Shown here piece after piece: positions 1 through 7,871 of a stretch of 36,787 nucleotides of DNA. Numbering within the stretch: position 1 is the stretch's first letter; the number at the start of each line of letters is the position of its first letter. The DNA is from Phycisphaerae bacterium. Lineage in GTDB: Bacteria > Planctomycetota > Phycisphaerae > Sedimentisphaerales > Anaerobacaceae. Location: contig JAUXAL010000042.1 in the NCBI GenBank assembly GCA_030619925.1, positions 1-36,787 on the forward strand. Reading direction: 5' to 3'. The notes beneath the pieces were generated by a model. It was not told the DNA's origin, made no database searches, and was given only the letters and a program-made list of their open reading frames with translations. The position numbers and the translations under genes were made by a program.

Positions 1-70
1 TAGCCTAACGGAACTGGTCTCGGCTTTTTCCAAAGTCCTCTGTGTCCTTCGTAGCTCGATTTTTTCTACT

Positions 71-103
71 AAATACGAAAAAGGACTACAGTTTTTCGTA
101 TTT
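71..103 (-). terminator. AT-rich perfect inverted repeat at the 3' end of the S24 repressor gene
   Basis: A perfect 12-bp inverted repeat (AAATACGAAAAA at 71-82, TTTTTCGTATTT at 92-103) with a 9-nt loop overlaps the last codons and stop of the repressor gene. On the minus strand the stem begins within the codons for the terminal KYEKL. It is probably a terminator whose 5' arm is coding. It lacks a clean downstream U-run, so an mRNA-stability stem or an operator is also possible. Confidence 0.45.
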
Positions 104-862
104 TATGATGGCACGGTAGAGGCCGTTGATGCGTTTGCCGCCGATGATTATGGGGGAGTATTTTTCGTTTCTCGGCTGAAGTCGCACTTTATTGTCCGGT
201 TCAAAGAAGACCCTCTTAAAGGCCGTTTCGTGCGGCTCTGCAAAACGAATGAAGCAGTCGTCGCCATTGTGCACCTCGGCAACGGGCGAGAAAATCACAA
301 TGTCACCCTCTCGGAACTTCGGCTCCATCGAATCGCCGACGACGCGGACGGCAAAGGCGTTGGGGTCGTGCAAATCCGGACAGCGAACGTAATCGTCGGC
401 TATACCCACAGGATAGTCCAAATCATTGAAATCGGTGGGATAGCCGGCTGCAACCTTGTTTATCACCGGCACCAATCGTCCGGCCGCCAGAGAGGTACCG
501 GCCTGCTTGACGTCCAATTTGCTCCGGGAAAGAATTTTGATGAGCTGGGACGCATCAGATTTTTGGTGCTTCAGATTTTTGATAAACTGCCGCAATTTCT
601 GGTTTTCGGCCTCGGCGGATTCGTATTCCTGACGAACATCGGAGGGAAGCCCTTCTATATGAGCGATGTGCAGCAGCAGGCCCGGCTCAAACTCAAGTAT
701 CTTCTCGAGCTTTCTTAACAGCTCATCGCTGGGCGGGTTTTTCACCTTGCCGGTTTCAATGGTGGACAGGTACGGCTTGGAAAACCCAACGCGACTGCTG
801 ACCTCGTCCAGTGTCAGATTTAACTGCTCACGTTTTTTTCTTATTATTTGCCCCAGAGACAT
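86..862 (-). CDS. XRE-family LexA/CI-like repressor with S24 autoprotease domain
   Basis: Predicted cytoplasmic DNA-binding repressor, 258 aa. Residues 1-60 form an XRE-type helix-turn-helix (LTLDEVSSRVGFSKPYLSTIE). Residues 80-100 look like a short coiled-coil linker. Residues 130-258 are a peptidase S24/LexA domain: the scissile Ala139-Gly140, the nucleophile Ser178 in GDSMEP and the general-base Lys216 in AFKRV are all present, so RecA-stimulated self-cleavage is expected from the family. The ATG at 862 is preceded by GAGG at good spacing. HTH_3 plus S24 is the CI/phage-type layout rather than the winged-helix LexA of E. coli. It could be a host SOS or stress regulator or a domesticated prophage repressor; no phage genes lie beside it. 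Its targets are unknown. Confidence 0.9.
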   Translation of the reverse strand: MSLGQIIRKKREQLNLTLDEVSSRVGFSKPYLSTIETGKVKNPPSDELLRKLEKILEFEPGLLLHIAHIEGLPSDVRQEYESAEAENQKLRQFIKNLKHQKSDASQLIKILSRSKLDVKQAGTSLAAGRLVPVINKVAAGYPTDFNDLDYPVGIADDYVRCPDLHDPNAFAVRVVGDSMEPKFREGDIVIFSPVAEVHNGDDCFIRFAEPHETAFKRVFFEPDNKVRLQPRNEKYSPIIIGGKRINGLYRAIIKYEKL

Positions 863-986
863 ATCGAATCCTCAAACTTAAGCAACACCAAAATAATTTG
901 TCCACGACATAAATTCAAGCGCAATCTGAAAGACCACCATGTTCAGACAATCTAAGCGCAGCAACCGGTACAATTTTGGTGCTGCA

Positions 987-2063
987 CTACTTAATTTCTA
1001 TAAGCTCGTAATTAGCGATGCCCAGCCCGATGCGTTCAGCGTGTTCAATCTGGTAACGCGGGTCGAGCTTGTCATTCTCCAGCAACTCCGCCAGCTTCCT
1101 GCCGCCTTTGCTTTCCACCAAATCCAGCGCCGCCTTATCAACAGCCACGGGGTCTCTCGAAGCAGCTATGCCTATATCATCGACTATTTTAGTCATATCC
1201 GCCTCGTTAAAACAATCGCAACCTTCAGTAACTGACATTATAAAATTGAAAAACGCGGCCCTGTTCTCTTTACCTTTCAGCGCCCCCAGTGCATGTTCGG
1301 CGATGCTTTTTTGCAATACTTCATCCTCCTGACCCCAATTGCATTCGACGGCACCAAATCTGCACATCGCCATACACTCTGCACAGCCGATACATTTGTC
1401 CTGGTCGATGTTCGCCTTGACATCGTCAAGTGTAATTGCATCAGCAGGACAATGCTCAAAACATACGCCGCAACGTGTACAATCGTCGCTGATATTGAGC
1501 TTAAGAGCTGCGTGTTGTTTCAACTTGCCCTTTTTACTTGCACAACCCATCCCTAACGTTTTTAGCGTACCGGCCGCACACGTCGCGGGATGGCCGGTAA
1601 AATGAGCCACTGAAAGAATCGACTGGCATCTTACGATATCGTATGCGATAAAGACTTCTTTATCAAGCTCACCATTAATTTGTACCGCGGTTTCAGAGGT
1701 TCCAAGCAATCCGTCTGCCGGGATAAAAGGTATGCCCAGTCCCCTCAAACTAAAGCCATGCTCAGCAGCTAAAATAGCGTGGTCGATAGCATTGTGCCTT
1801 CGGCCGACATACAAAGTACTCGTATCGGTCACAAACGGCCTTGTTTTCAACGCGAGCAACCTGTCCACCAGCCCCTTGATGCAGGAAGCGGTTATGTACG
1901 TGTTATTACCATCTTCCCCGACATGAACCTTAACAGCCGTAAAATCATTTTCCTTAAAGCATTCTGCGAAACCTCCGGCCTTAAACACTCTTACCGCCTT
2001 TTTAGAGAGCACCTGCTCGCCGTCATCAACAGAGGCCTTAATAAAATATACTTTAGAACCCAT
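987..2063 (-). CDS. DUF362 domain protein with two [4Fe-4S] motifs
   Basis: 358-aa iron-sulfur protein. The N-terminal two thirds match the DUF362 family (KVHVGEDGNNTYI, VTDTSTLYVGRRHNA, HFTGHPATCAAGTLKTLGMG). Residues about 190-240 carry two ferredoxin-type cluster motifs, CTRCGVCFEHCP and CIGCAECMAMC. The family is typical of anaerobes and is assumed to be redox-active, but its reaction is not established. No signal peptide is seen, so it is probably cytoplasmic. The ATG at 2063 lies directly against a heptanucleotide repeat array (2068-2137), so the only Shine-Dalgarno-like purines (GAGAA, CGAG) come from repeat units. That is an unusual leader for an otherwise well-conserved gene. Confidence 0.88.
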   Translation of the reverse strand: MGSKVYFIKASVDDGEQVLSKKAVRVFKAGGFAECFKENDFTAVKVHVGEDGNNTYITASCIKGLVDRLLALKTRPFVTDTSTLYVGRRHNAIDHAILAAEHGFSLRGLGIPFIPADGLLGTSETAVQINGELDKEVFIAYDIVRCQSILSVAHFTGHPATCAAGTLKTLGMGCASKKGKLKQHAALKLNISDDCTRCGVCFEHCPADAITLDDVKANIDQDKCIGCAECMAMCRFGAVECNWGQEDEVLQKSIAEHALGALKGKENRAAFFNFIMSVTEGCDCFNEADMTKIVDDIGIAASRDPVAVDKAALDLVESKGGRKLAELLENDKLDPRYQIEHAERIGLGIANYELIEIK

Positions 2064-2067
2064 ATTC

Positions 2068-2137
2068 TCGTTTCTCGATTCTGGATTCTCGATTCTCGAT
2101 TTTACGAGTATCTAGTATCGAGCATCGAGCATCGCAC
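2068..2137. repeat. Heptanucleotide array A (10 units)
   Basis: Ten consecutive 7-bp units in unbroken register: TCGTTTC, TCGATTC, TGGATTC, TCGATTC, TCGATTT, TACGAGT, ATCTAGT, ATCGAGC, ATCGAGC, ATCGCAC. The motif drifts from TCGATTC to its near complement ATCGAGC while the period stays at 7. It starts four bases upstream of the DUF362 start codon and so forms that gene's 5' leader. Confidence 0.85.
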
Positions 2138-2254
2138 GACGCTCATTATATTGTTTTTCCTTCCGGCCGCAAGAAAACCTTAAAGAAGTAGATGCTCAGC
2201 GAATATTTTGTGTCAAAATAATAAGCCCCCCAACTCGCCAAAGGTTTCTGACAA

Positions 2255-2791
2255 CTAAGTGCTTTCCATAATTAACCTAATTGCTGCAGCAAGCTCATCC
2301 GGCTTTTGAGAACCTATAAGTAATTTCTTACCATTTTTTAACACAAGCTGCATACCCTTGTTGCCGCTTACATTATACGCCTTACCACTTTTGACGAAGC
2401 TATATCGAATACCCCAACCACCATATTCGACAATGGGTTTATACGTCCGAGCATAATATTCGCTCAAATCTTCTGCTGTAAATTTCTTATAACGCATGTG
2501 TATCGGAAAAAAACGCACATACAAACCATCAGAGCGAACTGCCGTTTCCAATTTTACTGTTAAAAGAAGAACAGCAATCGCTATCGGCAAACCTATTCCA
2601 GCAGCGATAAGCAAAATAACTGGGACCAAATCAGGTGCCTCTTGCTTAAGAATTGTTGTCTTTAGTGCAAAGACTTGAATCACAACCACAAGAACCGTTA
2701 ATAGGACAAGCGGCAAGCGAATCCACAGGCAAAATCTCTGCACTTCATGAAAGATTAAATCATTTTCTTTATCCATTTCAATTGCTACCAT
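2255..2791 (-). CDS. Small membrane protein with PH-like cytoplasmic tail (DUF6141-like)
   Basis: 178 aa. Two hydrophobic segments (about residues 27-47 and 56-80) form a helical hairpin. They are followed by a soluble region with YGGWGIRYSFVKSGKAYNVSGNKG and LVLKNGKKLLIGSQKPDELA, typical of bacterial PH-like domains attached to membrane hairpins. I recall this pattern from DUF6141 but cannot run a profile. Function is unknown. A start at the internal Met (MDKENDLIF, five codons in) is possible. It follows the secreted Ada-tail protein by only 12 bp on the same strand, so the two are probably cotranscribed. Confidence 0.7.
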   Translation of the reverse strand: MVAIEMDKENDLIFHEVQRFCLWIRLPLVLLTVLVVVIQVFALKTTILKQEAPDLVPVILLIAAGIGLPIAIAVLLLTVKLETAVRSDGLYVRFFPIHMRYKKFTAEDLSEYYARTYKPIVEYGGWGIRYSFVKSGKAYNVSGNKGMQLVLKNGKKLLIGSQKPDELAAAIRLIMEST

Positions 2792-2803
2792 TTCAGTACT
2801 ACG

Positions 2804-3694
2804 TTATGGTTTACACAGCTTGCAGGGCCTTTTGCCGGCCTTTGCCGCTTCGTCTCTGCTGTTATAACCTACAAGATTTTTTGGTGAGATTTTCTTTGCC
2901 CAACGACACTGGGGCCTGTGAAAGACTTCACTGTTCTTCGATGCAGCATATTTAGATTCAGCCACCGCCTGTTTACCGGGCAGCCTCGACGGCTTCTTTG
3001 GCGTTATCGGCGAAACAGCGTCGATTGCCACGACGTCAGTCCGCTGAACACCCGGCGGACTCGTGCTACGTAGCGAGCTACTTCGCAGAGTAGTATTGGC
3101 TGCAAGATAAGCTTCGATAAAATATTCGACCTGCCTCAAAACCACACCGGTAACTATCGCAGGCATATTTTCCACTGATACGCCCCGCATTGGCGAGTCC
3201 TTTTTCCAGACATCAGGCTTAAGGATCAGCTCCGGCTCCGAAGATGAGGTGATTTCATGCTCCTTTGCCAGATAAACCGCCCTTGATAATAATGTTTGAA
3301 CACGGAACACATACTGCTGCGAATCTTCGAGTTTGAGAATATCTATATCAACTCTAAGCTCTGGAATGTTTAGAATGTTACCTGCGATTGCCCGAGCCAG
3401 TTTTATACCGGCTTCATTGAACTTGTTTATTACCTTCGCTTCGAGTTCTGTCCAAACCAGCCCGTCTTTGCTCAGCTCGGCGCCGGACGGCAAAATAGCG
3501 ACATGCAATTTATCTATCCCAGCCAGCTCCGGGTTGGCCCGGCCAATCAAGAAAGGCTCATCATGCTGCAGGGGCAACTCTATCTGACCCAGAGCAGAGG
3601 GACCTTGGGCCCAAGGACCCCGCTCTGCGGGAACCCAAATACACAAAATGCCGGTAACAACCGCCAAAACCAGATAATCCTTTTTGGTTTTCAT
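2804..3694 (-). CDS. Secreted protein with C-terminal Cys/His Ada-like metal-binding tail
   Basis: About 296 aa. I chose the ATG at 3694 because a good site (GGAAGG) precedes it and because it opens a signal peptide (MKTKKDYLVLAVVTGILCIW). A longer open frame reaches 3802 but would overlap the upstream gene. The middle (about residues 40-200) has mixed secondary structure with no family I recognise. The last 45 residues, from SEVFHRPQC to RPCKLCKP, match the short Cys/His 'VFHxxxCxWAKKI...PCxxC' module found at the ends of bacterial nucleases and Ada-like proteins, where it is thought to bind metal. Probably periplasmic or surface-exposed. Role unknown. Confidence 0.75.
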   Translation of the reverse strand: MKTKKDYLVLAVVTGILCIWVPAERGPWAQGPSALGQIELPLQHDEPFLIGRANPELAGIDKLHVAILPSGAELSKDGLVWTELEAKVINKFNEAGIKLARAIAGNILNIPELRVDIDILKLEDSQQYVFRVQTLLSRAVYLAKEHEITSSSEPELILKPDVWKKDSPMRGVSVENMPAIVTGVVLRQVEYFIEAYLAANTTLRSSSLRSTSPPGVQRTDVVAIDAVSPITPKKPSRLPGKQAVAESKYAASKNSEVFHRPQCRWAKKISPKNLVGYNSRDEAAKAGKRPCKLCKP

Positions 3695-3717
3695 AATCGG
3701 CCTTCCTTTCCGATACT

Positions 3718-4725
3718 TTAGCTGGCACCTAATGCTTTGTTTACCGCGGTCTTCATCTTCGCCAGGCCGGTCTTCGCTACCGTCAGCGGATCCTGCTTCC
3801 AATAAGTCGGATTGAAAAGTTCCAGCGATAGTACCGCCCTGCTGTTATTGCCTGCACTCGCGTAACCGCAGGTACGAGTGGCGTACAGGTCGCAAAGAAT
3901 TTGCCTCAGCGGTGCGATGCCGTCACCAGGATAGACGCGGTCACGGTCCCTTATCGTCTCACGCGGTGGCTCGGCCGGGTAGTCATTCAAGTGAAAGACC
4001 GCAATAGCCCGGGCGCTGAGCAGTTTCAGGCCATTGAAGTCCGACCCGCCCTTGTAGATGTGATAGACATCGGGCAACAGGCAGGCCTTGGGGTGGCCGC
4101 TCTCAATCACGACGAACATCGACTGGCCTAATCGGTGCAGGTTCTTTGAAGAACCCCATATCTCGACCTGCGGCACGACGCCCATACTGTCGCCCAGCTC
4201 CAACAGCACCCGATACCGCTCGGCTGCCTTCATAAGGTCGAGTCCCCCGGTGCGGGTAGCGCCTGCCGGAGGCGCAGCTATGCGCTTGCCGCCGACCCGG
4301 GCTAATACGTCCATGTCACGCTTAGCCTGTTCCATGCCTTTGGCACGCTCGGTATCGTCGTCCACAATCCAGCGGAAGAAGCTGATGGCACTTTCGACGG
4401 TCAGCCCGTAGTCGGCGATGCGCTTGCGCATCTCATTAAGACTGCCACCGCTCCTGGCATACTCGTGGATTTTGTTGACCCACGGCTCTATGGCGTCATA
4501 GCCGGCCTTAGCAACAATTTCGACCTCCCTGCCCAAACTCAGCTTTTGTCCGCGGATAGTGCTGGTGTTGAAACAGTAACTAAACGGTGCTGTGCGGTTG
4601 CGGTTAGCTTTGTCGGCCTCCTTAGCGGCGATGGCAGTACGCCGGACCCCGCCCGCGGTCACGATAGCAGCGCCGGTGCCGACCAATAATTGCCGCCTCG
4701 ACAGACTGTCACGAGTCATAGTCAT
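3718..4725 (-). CDS. Tat-exported sugar phosphate isomerase/epimerase-like TIM-barrel protein
   Basis: 335 aa. The N-terminus has a twin-arginine leader (SRRQLLVGTGAAIVTAGG), so export of a folded protein is expected. The mature part resembles the xylose-isomerase-like AP-endonuclease-2 TIM-barrel family: IVAKAGYDAIEPWV near the start, PQVEIWGSS in the middle, and LLPDVYHIYKGG, VFHLNDYP and LSLELFNP supplying acidic and His metal ligands late in the barrel. Enzymes of this family act on sugars or inositols, but the substrate cannot be read here. The ATG at 4725 has AAGG upstream. It sits between the Ada-tail gene (23 bp) and the DUF1805 gene (39 bp) on the same strand, consistent with an operon. 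Confidence 0.85.
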   Translation of the reverse strand: MTMTRDSLSRRQLLVGTGAAIVTAGGVRRTAIAAKEADKANRNRTAPFSYCFNTSTIRGQKLSLGREVEIVAKAGYDAIEPWVNKIHEYARSGGSLNEMRKRIADYGLTVESAISFFRWIVDDDTERAKGMEQAKRDMDVLARVGGKRIAAPPAGATRTGGLDLMKAAERYRVLLELGDSMGVVPQVEIWGSSKNLHRLGQSMFVVIESGHPKACLLPDVYHIYKGGSDFNGLKLLSARAIAVFHLNDYPAEPPRETIRDRDRVYPGDGIAPLRQILCDLYATRTCGYASAGNNSRAVLSLELFNPTYWKQDPLTVAKTGLAKMKTAVNKALGAS

Positions 4726-4764
4726 CTTCTACCTTAGTGACTTGCCCCCTGCTTTCTTACAACC

Positions 4765-5073
4765 TTACGCAATAAGCGCAAAGGCATCGCTGACTCTCAT
4801 ACCCTCTTTGATACCCAGGGCCTCGGCTTTTGCGTTCGCTTTTGTAATCTTGCGGTCTGGAAAACGTTCGAGCGTCCCTATCGGATTATCCGGCGTGCTC
4901 TCGGCTATTGCTGCAGCAACACCGTATCGGTCACAGGCCTCGGCATCAATCGCAGGACAAGCCAAAAATCCTTTACGGCCGGTCACCAATAGAATGCTGA
5001 ACCCCGCCCATTTGGTCTGCACCCCTTCAACCGGACCGTTTGGCGTCTGGTATGTCTTTGTGTGCACTTCCAT
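4765..5073 (-). CDS. DUF1805 (YunC-like) protein
   Basis: 102 aa, full length for the DUF1805/YunC family. Conserved features are the GRKGFLACPAID core with a Cys, ACDRYGVAAAIAE, and the terminal EALGIKEGMRVSDAF. A good ribosome site (AAGGAAG) precedes the ATG at 5073. The family has a solved fold but no established function. It lies 59 bp downstream of the phosphohexomutase on the same strand. Confidence 0.82.
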   Translation of the reverse strand: MEVHTKTYQTPNGPVEGVQTKWAGFSILLVTGRKGFLACPAIDAEACDRYGVAAAIAESTPDNPIGTLERFPDRKITKANAKAEALGIKEGMRVSDAFALIA

Positions 5074-5132
5074 TATTCGTTACTTCCTTTGTCTTTCCCG
5101 CAGGGGCAGGCATCGTACTCAACATGGGCAAA

Positions 5133-6503
5133 TCATACCGGCTTACCGAGCTGTCCCTCGATTTCGGACAGCTTCTCATCGAGCAGCTCTTTGCTATCGG
5201 CCTCTACATTTAGTCGCAGCAGCGGCTCAGTATTGCTCGGCCGACAATTAAACCACCAGTCTTTATATCCGATAGTAACACCGTCTAAGCGGTCGATTTG
5301 GCCGTCGCCGTATCTTCTTGCAAGTTCGTCCATTCTGACCTGCTTGTCGTCCACCTCGAAGTTTATCTCGCCGCTGCTGTGGTATCTTCGCAACGGCCTG
5401 ATTAGCTCGCTTATCGGTACGTCAGCGTCACTGGCAATGTTTAATACATGCACCAGCGTAATCAAGCCTGAATCGGCGTAGTAGTTGTCGCGATAATAAA
5501 AGTGTCCGGAAAGCTCACCGCCGAATATGGCGCGCGAATCGCGCATGGCCTTCTTCATAAAAGCGTGCCCCACCCGTTGCCTGCGCGGCGTGCCTTCGTG
5601 CTTGATAATCTCTTCGACAACGACCCGGCTGCTGCGCAGGTCATAAACAACCGTTGACCTCGGCTCTTTATTCAGAAAATACGGCACCATTAAAGCCGTC
5701 AGCAAATCACAGCCGAAAGCATCGCCTTTCTCATCAACCATCATCAACCTGTCACCATCACCGTCGAAGCAAACCCCGAAATCACATTCTTTTTCCTTTA
5801 CCGCCGCTTTTACTTCCGCTAAATTTTCCTCAATCAGCGGGTTCGGCTCATGTTTGAACTGGCCGGTATGCTCGAAGTTAAGGCCGATTATTTCTACCGG
5901 CAAATCACCAAAAACCGCCGGCACCATCTTGCCCGCCATTCCGTTGGAAGCGTCAACAGCAATCTTCATCCCTCTTGTGTTCGGCCTGAGAAACTTCAGC
6001 ACGTGATTTTTGTATTCGGCGGTCAGGTCATATTTCTTCACCGAGCCGGTAACTTTGCCTTTTGTATGAAGTAAGGCCATTGAGATATGCTTTATATCTT
6101 TTAAGCCGGTATCGACACCGACCGGCTTGGCATGCAGACCGGATATCTTGAAGCCGTTATACTTGGCCGGATTATGCGAAGCCGTAACCTGAACGCCGCC
6201 GCAGGTGCCAAAATGATTGATTGCAAAATACATCTGCGGCGTGTCAATCATTCCTATATCAATCACATTCGCCCCCGTGGCGTTCATTCCTTCAATAAGG
6301 GCCTCGGCTATCGCCCCGCTATGTGTTCTCATATCGCGACCGACGCACAGCGACTGCGCATTAGCCTGGCCTCGCTCGTAACCACTAAGCATCGACCGCA
6401 AAAACCGGGCAGTTGCACAGCCGATTTTCCACGCACTGTCCTCATTGACCTGGTCGGGATAAACGCCTCTTATATCGTATGCCTTGAAAATTGCAGGGTC
6501 CAT
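5133..6503 (-). CDS. Phosphomannomutase/phosphoglucomutase
   Basis: 456 aa, full length for the alpha-D-phosphohexomutase family. It interconverts hexose-6- and hexose-1-phosphates for nucleotide-sugar, polysaccharide and LPS synthesis in the cytoplasm. The phosphoserine loop is TASHNPAKYNG with Ser109. The Mg2+ loop is DGDGDR (247-252). The sugar-binding GGELSGH lies near 325, and the C-terminal phosphate-binding CRPSNTEP near 425. The N-terminal FKAYDIRGVYP matches bacterial PMM/PGM (AlgC/ManB) rather than GlmM, though specificity between mannose and glucose cannot be decided from sequence alone. The ATG at 6503 is preceded by TAGGAG. It is the first gene of a minus-strand run of at least five genes. 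Confidence 0.94.
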   Translation of the reverse strand: MDPAIFKAYDIRGVYPDQVNEDSAWKIGCATARFLRSMLSGYERGQANAQSLCVGRDMRTHSGAIAEALIEGMNATGANVIDIGMIDTPQMYFAINHFGTCGGVQVTASHNPAKYNGFKISGLHAKPVGVDTGLKDIKHISMALLHTKGKVTGSVKKYDLTAEYKNHVLKFLRPNTRGMKIAVDASNGMAGKMVPAVFGDLPVEIIGLNFEHTGQFKHEPNPLIEENLAEVKAAVKEKECDFGVCFDGDGDRLMMVDEKGDAFGCDLLTALMVPYFLNKEPRSTVVYDLRSSRVVVEEIIKHEGTPRRQRVGHAFMKKAMRDSRAIFGGELSGHFYYRDNYYADSGLITLVHVLNIASDADVPISELIRPLRRYHSSGEINFEVDDKQVRMDELARRYGDGQIDRLDGVTIGYKDWWFNCRPSNTEPLLRLNVEADSKELLDEKLSEIEGQLGKPV

Positions 6504-6745
6504 CTTGCAAACTCCTATAGCGTATATGCGTAAATGAGCATATCTGTTTACCCGTCTACTTACCCATTCATTGGCTCATCCACCCATTTATTATTTCGTA
6601 CTATACATCGCCTCCGCCCGATATTGCAAGCAAATTCAGCCCAAACTAAAAAGGCCTCTTGCCGCCGTCATTTCACCCCTGATTTAGGGCTGCAAGAGCA
6701 GGCTTGAGATTTTACCAATTATTGCAAAAAAACTTATTTTAGCGA
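6504..6745. other. Divergent intergenic region
   Basis: AT-rich spacer between the phosphohexomutase (minus) and the membrane-protein operon (plus). Positions 6535-6600 hold a weakly repetitive ACCCATT/TACCC stretch that I could not place in a clean 7-bp register. No gene is seen. Confidence 0.5.
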
Positions 6746-6774
6746 TTGACAGGGCTGTGGTAATGGCTCATAAT
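6746..6774 (+). promoter_or_regulatory. Sigma-70-type promoter of the membrane protein/winged-helix operon
   Basis: TTGACA at 6746-6751, a 17-bp spacer, then CATAAT at 6769-6774. This is an exact -35 and a 5/6 -10 at ideal spacing. The predicted start of transcription (about 6781) lies downstream of the first in-frame ATG at 6763, which supports translation from 6814. Confidence 0.7.
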
Positions 6775-6813
6775 TGGTTTGTATTAAAAACTGGTTTTTG
6801 GGAGATAATAGAA

Positions 6814-7518
6814 ATGTCAGATGATATTGAAAAACGAAAGACAGAGGTGGAACGGCTGGGTCGGCTAATAGACCGGTATGCCCAGAGCCGTTCGCTGGGG
6901 CTTTTGCTGTTCGTAGCGTTGGTAATTATAGGCACAGTCGTGGCTGTGGTGTTGATGCAATTACTGTTTTGGAAAACAACATGGTGGTTGGCTGCTATAG
7001 TGATACTGTTGCTTGCTGGTGTGAATGTTGTGGGCTTATGGCTGATGTTTAAGGTGTTCCCCAGGTATGAGCGGCGTTTCTACAATAAGGAGGGCCAAAT
7101 AGAGCTAAAACAGAAAAAGGTTTCAATCTGGGCATGTGTTGCATATGTGGTTGGATTTTTAAGTCCGGTAACACTAAACGCAGTGGAGATAATGCCGGTT
7201 CGCTGGGCTTTGACACTGGCATTAGCGAGCTTGGGGTTTTTTGTGTTCTATGCAAGTGGCAAGGAAAAACAAAGACCATTAGGTGTAGTGTTTTGCGTGT
7301 TGTTGCTGCTCGAAGCAGCGGTAACGGCAGCGGGTGTGCCAACTCCATTTTCCGGTAAGGGTTGGCTGTATTCATGTTTTGTAGCTTTAATGATATACAT
7401 AGCTGGAGCCAGTTTGACTGCGGCGATTGTGGTTCATATATATAATCGCAAAATTCTGCGGAAGATAAAAGAAATGAGGCCGTTTGGTGAGCAGCAAGCA
7501 AGTAAATCAGATTCATAA
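6814..7518 (+). CDS. Polytopic membrane protein paired with a winged-helix regulator
   Basis: 234 aa from the ATG at 6814 (GGGAG upstream). In-frame upstream starts fall before the predicted transcription start. A charged N-terminus (MSDDIEKRKTEVERLGRLIDRY) precedes about six hydrophobic segments: two near residues 35-85, then one each near 110-130, 135-150, 160-178 and 190-212. The protein ends in a basic/polar cytoplasmic tail. I recognise no family. The next gene overlaps its 3' end by about 32 bp in another frame, so the two are translationally coupled. Small membrane proteins paired with a dimeric winged-helix regulator are common in sensing and drug-response modules, but that role is inference. 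Confidence 0.8.
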   Translation: MSDDIEKRKTEVERLGRLIDRYAQSRSLGLLLFVALVIIGTVVAVVLMQLLFWKTTWWLAAIVILLLAGVNVVGLWLMFKVFPRYERRFYNKEGQIELKQKKVSIWACVAYVVGFLSPVTLNAVEIMPVRWALTLALASLGFFVFYASGKEKQRPLGVVFCVLLLLEAAVTAAGVPTPFSGKGWLYSCFVALMIYIAGASLTAAIVVHIYNRKILRKIKEMRPFGEQQASKSDS

Positions 7519-7795
7519 CAGTATTAACAGGGTTGTGCATGAGCCGGTGCGATTAGCAATTTTGAAGATTTTGACCTCCGCTAAAGAGGTTGACTTCAAT
7601 TTCTTGCTGACAACGCTGGGCCTCACTAAAGGGAACCTGGCAACCCATATCAGTAAGCTCGAAATGGCTGGCTTTATCGAGGTCAAAAAGGAATTTCGAG
7701 GCAAGATCCCCCACACATCATACAGGATTACAAGAACCGGTCGGCATCAGTTTCAAAAATACTGGAAGAATATGAAGGCCCTGGCACCTGAATGA
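7487..7795 (+). CDS. Winged-helix transcriptional regulator (HTH_34/MarR-like)
   Basis: About 102 aa, a single winged-helix domain. INRVVHEPVRLAILKIL, FNFLLTTLGLTKGNLATHISKLEMAGFIEV, the wing KKEFRGKIPHTSYRIT and TRTGRHQF follow the PF13601 (HTH_34) pattern, in which an effector-less winged helix dimerises through its last helix. I prefer the GTG at 7487, which has GAGG (7476-7479) at the right distance; a TTG one codon earlier is equally open. The start lies inside the upstream membrane-protein gene, so expression is coupled. Likely an autoregulator of the operon. No effector domain is visible. Confidence 0.82.
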   Translation: MSSKQVNQIHNSINRVVHEPVRLAILKILTSAKEVDFNFLLTTLGLTKGNLATHISKLEMAGFIEVKKEFRGKIPHTSYRITRTGRHQFQKYWKNMKALAPE

Positions 7796-7808
7796 GGAAT
7801 CCGTAAAA

Positions 7809-7871
7809 CGCGATACGATATGCGCGATACACATCACGCATCGCGCAACACGAGCCACGGGTCACGAAGTT
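7809..7871. repeat. Heptanucleotide array B (9 units)
   Basis: Nine units in strict 7-bp register: CGCGATA, CGATATG, CGCGATA, CACATCA, CGCATCG, CGCAACA, CGAGCCA, CGGGTCA, CGAAGTT. It fills the whole gap between the convergent ends of the winged-helix gene (stop at 7795) and rpoN (stop at 7870-7872), where a terminator would be expected. Confidence 0.8.

Noticed and set aside
3695-3802. 36-residue N-terminal extension of the Ada-tail protein
   Set aside because: Highly charged, overlaps the TIM-barrel gene end, and would bury the signal peptide.
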